Assembly: GCA_913051905.1 (NCBI GenBank)
Contig: CAJXBY010000075.1
Coordinates: forward strand, 1 to 11,299
Reading direction: 5' to 3'
Origin: an uncultured Gammaproteobacteria bacterium
GTDB taxonomy: Bacteria; Pseudomonadota; Gammaproteobacteria; Arenicellales; UBA868
Length of the DNA stretch: 11,299 bases
Part shown: piece by piece, positions 6,687-11,299 of the stretch
Layout: every line of letters begins with the position of its first letter
Position numbering within the stretch: position 1 is the first letter of the stretch
Notes under the pieces: generated by a model
Seen by the model: the letters and a program-made list of their open reading frames with translations, nothing else
Database searches by the model: none
What the model was told of the DNA's origin: nothing
Program-made: the position numbers and the translations under genes

Positions 6687-7183
6687 CCACGTTCGTCACC
6701 GATGCCACCAACGCCCCGCTGAAGCTGTCCGACCAGAAGGTGCTGCCGGAGTGGATCGATTTCAACGGCCATATGAACGTTGCCTACTATGTTGTGGCAT
6801 TTGACCACGGGGTTGACGGGCTGACCAACCACCTGGGCATCGGTCCGGAGGGGATCGAACGGCGCGGGACATCGACGTTTACACTCGAAATGCATATCAA
6901 TTACCTGCAGGAGCTGAACCTCGGAGACCCGCTCCGACTGACCTGTCAACTGCTGGATTTCGACATTAAACGCATCCATTACTTCTTCTGCATGCACCAC
7001 GCGGACAAAGGCTATCTGGCGGCAACCTGTGAACAGATGCTGCTTCACGTGGACCTCGCCGAACGACGGTCTTGTCCTTTTCCCGAGACGGTTCAGCGGG
7101 CTCTGGCCGGATTGATGGATCTTCATCGGGCGCTGCCCCGACCAGAACAGGCCGGACGTACGATCGGAATCCGCCGCCGCTGA
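6683..7183 (+). CDS. Hotdog-fold acyl-CoA thioesterase
   Basis: This 166-residue cytoplasmic protein belongs to the 4HBT-type thioesterases. WIDFNGHMNVAYYVVAFD (24-41) holds the active-site helix start: Asp26, Asn28, His30 and Asn32 are the usual catalytic or carbonyl-binding positions. FTLEMHINYLQELNLGD (66-82) and YLAATCEQMLLHVD form the hotdog strands, and the C-terminus GRTIGIRRR recurs in the subfamily I associate with carnitine-degradation thioesterases (CdhB-like). It would hydrolyse an acyl-CoA to acid and CoA. It overlaps the upstream thioredoxin-like gene by 4 bases and has GAGGA (6671-6675) 7 bases before ATG. Together with the CaiC-like ligase it suggests a CoA-thioester pathway, perhaps for betaine/carnitine-type acids; that link is inference because no carnitine dehydrogenase is visible. 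Confidence 0.85.
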   Translation: MTTFVTDATNAPLKLSDQKVLPEWIDFNGHMNVAYYVVAFDHGVDGLTNHLGIGPEGIERRGTSTFTLEMHINYLQELNLGDPLRLTCQLLDFDIKRIHYFFCMHHADKGYLAATCEQMLLHVDLAERRSCPFPETVQRALAGLMDLHRALPRPEQAGRTIGIRRR

Positions 7184-7314
7184 ACCGCCCGCGGGGTCTC
7201 GTACGCTACTTACAGACGGGTCAGGACCAGTCGTCCTTCCATCGATTCTTTTTCTTCAGCGACTGGAGCGGTAATCCGCGAGGTCGCAGCCTTTAACTAT
7301 CAAGGGAGATCGGT
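7184..7314. other. Intergenic spacer after the thioesterase gene; possible weak terminator
   Basis: No gene is seen here. A stem AGGAC-CAGTC-GTCCT (7223-7237) is followed, after 9 bases, by a T-rich run TTCTTTTTCTTC (7245-7256), the nearest thing to a plus-strand terminator for the metabolic operon. The gap before the T run makes it weak. A wider inverted pair, CCAGTCG (7227-7233) and CGACTGG (7260-7266), overlaps it. On the minus strand a short open stretch ending at TAA 7210 (ending MEGRLVLTRL) is in frame with the small ORF at 7315-7512 but separated from it by stops. Confidence 0.3.
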
Positions 7315-7512
7315 TCAGCGGTGAATACTGTCGTGAGATCCGGTTCGGACGTGAACCGGGTGCGAAAAGCCGAAAACAGTTTGCAGCTTGGTATCCGCGT
7401 TCTGGGGTGACGCGAAACGGGCGTGGGGCCATTCCGTGTAGTAGGGTCCGCCTGACTCTGTTGCAGATTGTTCGTCTTCTAGTGAGAAAAATGTGTTGTC
7501 CCTGCTATCCAT
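7315..7512 (-). CDS. Small hypothetical protein (65 aa) downstream of parB
   Basis: I do not recognise this protein. It begins MDSRDNTFFSLEDEQSA, is acidic at the N-terminus and His/Arg-rich at the C-terminus, and has no signal peptide or membrane segment. The case for a real gene is the strong Shine-Dalgarno AAGGAG (7519-7524) 6 bases before ATG 7512. An upstream in-frame ATG at 7560 would extend it to 81 residues without an RBS as good. It is on the parB strand but about 140 bases beyond it and past a strong hairpin. Near its C-terminal codons lies an inverted repeat (CCGGTTC 7340-7346, GAACCGG 7353-7359). No promoter stands out. It could also be a degenerate remnant. Confidence 0.45.
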   Translation of the reverse strand: MDSRDNTFFSLEDEQSATESGGPYYTEWPHARFASPQNADTKLQTVFGFSHPVHVRTGSHDSIHR

Positions 7513-7518
7513 CGCTAT

Positions 7519-7524
7519 CTCCTT
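7519..7524 (-). promoter_or_regulatory. Ribosome binding site for the small ORF
   Basis: On the minus strand AAGGAG followed by a 6-base spacer precedes ATG 7512. It is a near-consensus signal and the main support for translation of this small ORF. Confidence 0.5.
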
Positions 7525-7623
7525 GTTTGCATTCACTGGGGCCGTTCCAATGAGCTTCATTCTGCAGATGAGAAAGTGGGATGTCTGTGACGGGGAACAC
7601 CTTAAGACCTACACCTGGAGAGG

Positions 7624-7647
7624 CGAGTGTGACGGCGGTCACACTCG
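7624..7647 (-). terminator. Strong hairpin just downstream of parB
   Basis: CGAGTGTGAC (7624-7633) and GTCACACTCG (7638-7647) form a perfect 10-bp stem with a GGCG loop on the plus strand (CGCC on the minus strand). It begins 7 bases after the parB stop codon. The position fits the end of the mnmG-rsmG-parA-parB transcript, but no T tract follows on the minus strand, so it may be a non-canonical terminator, an mRNA 3'-end stabiliser, or a protein-binding site. Confidence 0.45.
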
Positions 7648-7654
7648 AGGCGGT

Positions 7655-8530
7655 TTACTGCTTCGTCGCGGATGATGACGGGCGCAGGCGCTCGAGTATG
7701 CCATCGAGTTCGTCCAGACTGTTGTACTCGATGACCACGCGGCCCCGTCGGCCACTGTGTTCAATATTGACCTTCGCGGCCAGGCGTTCCGAGAGCTCTT
7801 CTTCGAGTCGGAGAAGGTCGGCATCCTGTCTCACCCTGCTCCGTTTTTTCTTGCGTTCGCCACTCAGGTAACGCCGAACCAGTTGCTCGGTCTGCCGCAC
7901 AGACAATCGCTGCTGAATGACGGTTTCCGCCGCTGAAAGCTGCTGTTCCCGTGGCAGAGCCAGAATGGCCCGGGCGTGGCCAGCTTCGATTTGACCAGCC
8001 TCCAGGTGGGATCGCACAGGCGGGTCCAGGTTGAGCAGTCGCAGAAGATTACTGACTGCTGCCCGCGAACGGCCAATACTTTCTGCCACTTGCTGGTGGG
8101 TGAGTCCGAATTCGTCGAGGAGACGCCTTAAGCCGCTGGCTTCCTCGAGCGGATTCAGGTTCTCTCGCTGGATGTTCTCGATCAGGCCGACTGCCAGTGC
8201 GATCTCATCCGGAACCCTGCGCACCACCGCCGGCAGCTGGTCCAGGCCCGCCATCTTGGCTGCCCGCCAGCGCCGTTCTCCGGCTATCAGCTCGTAGTCT
8301 CCCGCAACCGTTTCACGCACCACGATGGGCTGCACCACGCCCTGGGCTTTGATAGAGGCAGCCAGTTCGCTGAGTGCCGCCTCATCCATCCGGGTCCTGG
8401 GCTGGTAACGGCCGGGCCGGATACTCTCGACGGGTAAACGACGAAGCTCGCCGTCATTTTGGGCAGCTGTTTTTTCAACACCACCCAAGAGTGCATCGAG
8501 GCCTTTGCCGAGTCGTGCTTTTCTACTCAT
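7655..8530 (-). CDS. parB: Chromosome-partitioning protein ParB
   Basis: This 291-residue ParB/Spo0J is a CTP-dependent DNA clamp that loads at parS and organises the origin for segregation with ParA. Visible parts are the N-terminal ParA-contact peptide (RKARLGKGLDALLG), the ParB/Srx domain (about 30-125) with GERRWRA at 84-90 and ENIQREN at 118-124 (CTP-pocket motifs), a helix-turn-helix (LTHQQVAESIGRSRAAVSNLL, about 143-163), a Lys/Arg-rich linker (ERKKKRSRVR, 225-234), and a C-terminal dimerisation domain ending near residue 285. The length is normal. ATG 8530 lies 18 bases after the parA stop; the RBS is weak, suggesting coupling to parA. No parS site (consensus TGTTTCACGTGAAACA) is apparent in the window. 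It is the last gene of the operon, followed by a hairpin rather than the ATP synthase genes common in gammaproteobacteria. Confidence 0.97.
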   Translation of the reverse strand: MSRKARLGKGLDALLGGVEKTAAQNDGELRRLPVESIRPGRYQPRTRMDEAALSELAASIKAQGVVQPIVVRETVAGDYELIAGERRWRAAKMAGLDQLPAVVRRVPDEIALAVGLIENIQRENLNPLEEASGLRRLLDEFGLTHQQVAESIGRSRAAVSNLLRLLNLDPPVRSHLEAGQIEAGHARAILALPREQQLSAAETVIQQRLSVRQTEQLVRRYLSGERKKKRSRVRQDADLLRLEEELSERLAAKVNIEHSGRRGRVVIEYNSLDELDGILERLRPSSSATKQ

Positions 8531-8548
8531 GGCGGATTCTGGGAATGA

Positions 8549-9388
8549 TCAGCTGTCTGCGGATTGTGGGGTGGTGTCCGGGCCCGGCACACCGGACGAA
8601 TCGACTCCGGCAGTTGTCGAGGCGCTTGCATCGCCCAGCATCTCTCCCGCCAATGCCAGATGGGCCAGGGTACCGAGGCATTTTTCGTCGTAGTCAATCA
8701 CGGGTTTACCGTAACTCGGGGCTTCCGCCAGCCGAATGTTGCGTGGGATGACCGTGCGAAACAACTTTTCGCCAAAATGCTGGGTGAGTTGGTCTGAAAC
8801 CTCGCGGGTGAGACTGTTTCGTTTGTCGTACATGGTGCGCAGCAGCCCCTCGATGGCGAGTCCCGGATTGGCGCTCTGCCTTACCCGGCTTATGGTTTCC
8901 AGCAACCCCGTCAGGCCCTCAAGCGCATAGTATTCACACTGCAGCGGGATCAGCACCGAATTGGCCGCGACGAGTGCATTGATGGTCAGCACATTCAGTG
9001 CCGGCGGGCAATCGATAAGCACGTAATCGTAGCCGGTTTCTGTCGCAAGGGCTTTTCGCAGACGGTAGTTGTCATTGTCCTCATCGCTGCCGCCGCCGAG
9101 TTCGGCCTGGGCGCCGGCCAGGTCGTGTTCTGCCGGCAACAGGTCCAGGCCCGGATTAACAGTTACGATGGTCTCGCTTATTGCGGCCTGGCCGAGCAGT
9201 ACCTGGTAGACGGTCCCTGCCAGAGCATCCCGTTCCACACCGCATCCGACGGTCGCGTTCGCCTGTGGGTCTAGGTCGATCAGCAGGACACGACGCCTCA
9301 TTCTCGCTAGGGAAGCACCCAAATTGACGGTGGTTGTGGTTTTGCCCACGCCACCCTTCTGGTTAGTCACCGCGATGATTCTGGTCAT
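8549..9388 (-). CDS. parA: Chromosome-partitioning ATPase ParA
   Basis: This 279-residue ParA/Soj-type P-loop ATPase binds DNA nonspecifically as an ATP dimer and moves ParB-parS complexes. Motifs: deviant Walker A KGGVGKTTT (11-19, with the signature Lys11), Walker A' LLIDLDPQANAT (35-46), and Walker B YVLIDCPP (122-129). Further family segments are IPLQCEYYALEGL and VIPRNIRLAEAPSYGKPV (about 213-230). An acidic loop SDEDNDNY (101-108) and a Ser/Thr/Pro-rich tail after residue 252 (ASASTTAGVDSSG) are extra to the core and lineage-specific. ATG 9388 has no clear Shine-Dalgarno; it lies 30 bases after the rsmG stop. Confidence 0.97.
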   Translation of the reverse strand: MTRIIAVTNQKGGVGKTTTTVNLGASLARMRRRVLLIDLDPQANATVGCGVERDALAGTVYQVLLGQAAISETIVTVNPGLDLLPAEHDLAGAQAELGGGSDEDNDNYRLRKALATETGYDYVLIDCPPALNVLTINALVAANSVLIPLQCEYYALEGLTGLLETISRVRQSANPGLAIEGLLRTMYDKRNSLTREVSDQLTQHFGEKLFRTVIPRNIRLAEAPSYGKPVIDYDEKCLGTLAHLALAGEMLGDASASTTAGVDSSGVPGPDTTPQSADS

Positions 9389-9418
9389 GCAATTTCGTTT
9401 TGAGGGTGTATCGAAATC

Positions 9419-10057
9419 TCAGTTATCCAGAATGACCGCGTGACGCTCGGCATCCAGACCGGGCACATTCAGCCGTACGACATCCACTTTTTCACGCAGA
9501 TCCGGGGACAGCGCCTTGAGTTCGGACCCCGGGAATTTACCCTTCATGGCAATCAGGCGCACGCCGTCACCACGAAGGTGCTCTGTTATTCCCACCAGGG
9601 TCGGCAGCGCCGCGACTGCTCTCGTCACAAGCGTATCAAAATTCTTATCCGGCCGGTAATCTTCAACCCGACAGTGCTCAATACTGACTCGGAGCAGCCT
9701 AAGCCTGGCCCGGGCCTGGCTCAGGAAGCCGATGCGTTTGACCCGGTTGTCTAAAAGTGTCCAGTCGATGTCGGGACGGGCGATAGCCAGAGGTAGTCCT
9801 GGAAATCCGGCCCCGGAACCGATATCGAGCGCCCGTGTACCGCGTAGAAAGGGCGAGATAAACAGACTGTCCAGCAGGTGTCGGGTCACCGCGTCGGCCG
9901 GCGAGACGGGACCAGTCAGGTTGTGCACCCGGTTCCACTGAAAAAGCAGCGTCAGAAAATCCATACACGCGCCGATGGCGTTATCGTCCAGCTGCAATCC
10001 GGCCTGAGCTGCTCCCTCAGCAAGCCGGGTTGCGTGGCGCTGCAGCTCGGCCAACAC
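9419..10057 (-). CDS. rsmG: 16S rRNA (guanine-527-N7) methyltransferase RsmG (GidB)
   Basis: This 212-residue class I SAM-dependent methyltransferase modifies G527 of 16S rRNA; loss in other bacteria gives low-level streptomycin resistance. Family features: FQWNRVHNLTG (39-49), RHLLDSLFISPFL (59-71), the SAM-binding loop RALDIGSGAGFPGLPLAI (75-92), the TRAVA segment (145-149), and MKGK (171-174). Length is close to the E. coli protein (about 207). The start is GTG 10057, with AAGGGG (10063-10068) 5 bases upstream. That RBS touches the mnmG stop codon, and the 10-base gap to mnmG indicates translational coupling. Confidence 0.96.
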   Translation of the reverse strand: MLAELQRHATRLAEGAAQAGLQLDDNAIGACMDFLTLLFQWNRVHNLTGPVSPADAVTRHLLDSLFISPFLRGTRALDIGSGAGFPGLPLAIARPDIDWTLLDNRVKRIGFLSQARARLRLLRVSIEHCRVEDYRPDKNFDTLVTRAVAALPTLVGITEHLRGDGVRLIAMKGKFPGSELKALSPDLREKVDVVRLNVPGLDAERHAVILDN

Positions 10058-10067
10058 CAGCGCCCCT

Positions 10068-11299
10068 TCAGGCCGCCGACTGAAGCACGCGTTTTTTCAG
10101 GTGCACCAACAATAGTGACACGGCTGCTGGCGTTACTCCGGAAATCCGGCCAGCCTGGCCCAGGGTCGCTGGCCGATGTTCTGCCAGCGTCTGGCACACT
10201 TCATTGGAAAGTCCGCGTACATCGCGGTAGTCCAGCGCCTCTGGTATGGGTGTCTCCTCGTGGCGGCGTTGTCGCTGGATTTCGTCCTGCTGCCGTTCGA
10301 TATACCCTGCATAGCGGGCTTCGACTTCAAGCTGGTCGATCGCGCCAGGCTCGTCGATTCCAGGACCCACACCCGGCAGGGTCATCAAGCTGCTGTAGCC
10401 CACCTCCGGCCGGCGGAGCAGATCGAGCAACCGCGTATCACGCGTCAGTGGCTGCCCAAGGATGCGTTCCACACTGCACGCAGCCGGTGTATTGGGGCGC
10501 ACCCAGCTGTCGTGAAGGCGCTTTCGCTCGCCCGCCAGTGCCGTTCGCTTGTCACTGAAACGCCGCCACCGATGCTCGTCGACGAGCCCCAGTTGACGAC
10601 CGGTTTCGGTCAGACGCAGATCTGCATTATCTTCCCTCAGCTGCAGACGGTATTCAGCGCGGGAGGTGAACATGCGGTAGGGTTCGGAGACACCGCGGGT
10701 AACCAGATCGTCAATCATGACACCGATGTAGGCTTCATCACGACGCGGTGACCAGGGCGCCTCGCCGCGTGCGCGGCGCGCCGCATTCAGGCCCGCGATC
10801 AGGCCCTGTCCGGCTGCTTCCTCGTACCCGGTAGTACCGTTGATCTGGCCCGCGAAATAGAGCCCCTCGATCAGGCGGGTCTCCAGTGAGGTTCTGAGGT
10901 CGCGGGGGTCGAAGTAGTCGTATTCGATGGCATAACCAGCCTGGGTGATCTCTGCCGCTTCAAAACCCCGAATGCTTCTTACCATCGCCTTTTGCACATC
11001 GAGTGGCAGACTGGTTGAGATTCCGTTCGGGTACACCTCGTGGGTATCCAAGCCTTCCGGCTCCACGAAAATCTGATGCGTGTCGCGATCAGCAAAACGC
11101 ACGACCTTATCTTCAACCGAGGGGCAGTATCGCGGCCCGACGCCCTCGATTACACCCGTGTAGAGCGGCGAACGCGCCAGACCTTTGCGGATGATCTCGT
11201 GACTGCGCGCATTGGTCGCGGTGATGTGGCAACAGATCTGCTGAGGGTGTTCATCGGGACTGCCGAGGAAAGAAAATACCGGTACCGGTACATCGCCCG
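10068..11299 (-). CDS. mnmG: tRNA uridine-34 carboxymethylaminomethyl modification enzyme MnmG (GidA), 5' end outside window
   Basis: The last 409 residues of MnmG are visible; about 220 N-terminal residues, with the FAD-binding Rossmann motif, lie beyond the window. MnmG with MnmE uses FAD and a methylene-tetrahydrofolate-derived carbon to install the cmnm5 group on U34 of tRNAs. Family signatures: PVFSFLG and [10 protein letters not shown] near the left of the partial protein, [69 protein letters not shown] (second FAD-contact glycine-rich segment), and the C-terminal MnmE-contacting helical domain (about from [12 protein letters not shown] to the end). The frame is open through the window edge. 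It is the first visible gene of the mnmG-rsmG-parA-parB operon, ending 10 bases before rsmG. Confidence 0.97.
   Translation of the reverse strand, partial: GDVPVPVFSFLGSPDEHPQQICCHITATNARSHEIIRKGLARSPLYTGVIEGVGPRYCPSVEDKVVRFADRDTHQIFVEPEGLDTHEVYPNGISTSLPLDVQKAMVRSIRGFEAAEITQAGYAIEYDYFDPRDLRTSLETRLIEGLYFAGQINGTTGYEEAAGQGLIAGLNAARRARGEAPWSPRRDEAYIGVMIDDLVTRGVSEPYRMFTSRAEYRLQLREDNADLRLTETGRQLGLVDEHRWRRFSDKRTALAGERKRLHDSWVRPNTPAACSVERILGQPLTRDTRLLDLLRRPEVGYSSLMTLPGVGPGIDEPGAIDQLEVEARYAGYIERQQDEIQRQRRHEETPIPEALDYRDVRGLSNEVCQTLAEHRPATLGQAGRISGVTPAAVSLLLVHLKKRVLQSAA

Noticed and set aside
8307..8326. parS-like GTTTCACG half-site within parB
   Set aside because: Only one half matches the TGTTTCACGTGAAACA palindrome (about 10 of 16); it encodes conserved ParB residues.
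9878..10558. 226-residue plus-strand open frame across rsmG and mnmG
   Set aside because: It spans the boundary of two solid minus-strand genes and has shadow-type composition (Pro/Arg/Ser rich).
1..11299. CRISPR array, tRNA, rRNA, IS element, phage or toxin-antitoxin module
   Set aside because: No regular spaced repeats, cloverleaf-type sequence, transposase or integrase motifs, or paired small toxin/antitoxin frames were seen.

Overview
The window looks like two unrelated genomes joined end to end. Bases 1 to about 840 are AT-rich (first 60 bases about 37% GC) and encode proteins typical of Bacteroidota: the tail of a large surface protein, followed by a PorV/PorQ-like outer-membrane protein that loses family resemblance near residue 230. 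From about base 840-885 onward the DNA is about 58-62% GC and reads as an uncultured gammaproteobacterium. The evidence for that is gene content (the mnmG-rsmG-parA-parB cluster), Shine-Dalgarno usage and protein style. I think an assembly or library chimera is the most likely cause, although real transfer cannot be excluded from the sequence alone.

Layout of the proteobacterial part, left to right. A small exported FixH/YtkA-like protein with a Met/His-rich loop and a His-Lys tail (+, 885-1355) faces a minus-strand pair: a glutathione S-transferase-family gene (3003-3632) followed by a class I acyl-CoA synthetase (1409-2944). Divergent from these is a plus-strand run: an isochorismatase-fold hydrolase (3862-4431), a second, CaiC-like acyl-CoA/carboxylate-CoA ligase (4492-6096), an exported thioredoxin-like protein with CGYC (6186-6686), and a hotdog acyl-CoA thioesterase overlapping it by 4 bases (6683-7183). 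A 470-base gap (7184-7654) holds a probable 65-residue minus-strand ORF with a strong ribosome binding site and a perfect 10-bp hairpin just downstream of parB. The right third is the conserved minus-strand operon mnmG (5' end outside the window), rsmG, parA, parB, which usually lies near the chromosome origin.

How the genes may work together: two CoA ligases, a CoA thioesterase, an isochorismatase-type hydrolase and a GST suggest acyl-CoA metabolism of carboxylates (carnitine- or aromatic-type substrates are possible, but no dehydrogenase or hydratase is present to fix the substrate). The mnmG-rsmG-parAB cluster is housekeeping: tRNA wobble modification, 16S rRNA methylation and chromosome segregation. 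In many gammaproteobacteria parB is followed by the ATP synthase genes; here it is followed by the hairpin, a small ORF and convergent metabolic genes. I see no CRISPR, insertion sequence, tRNA, rRNA, phage gene or defence system, and no convincing novel multi-gene system.
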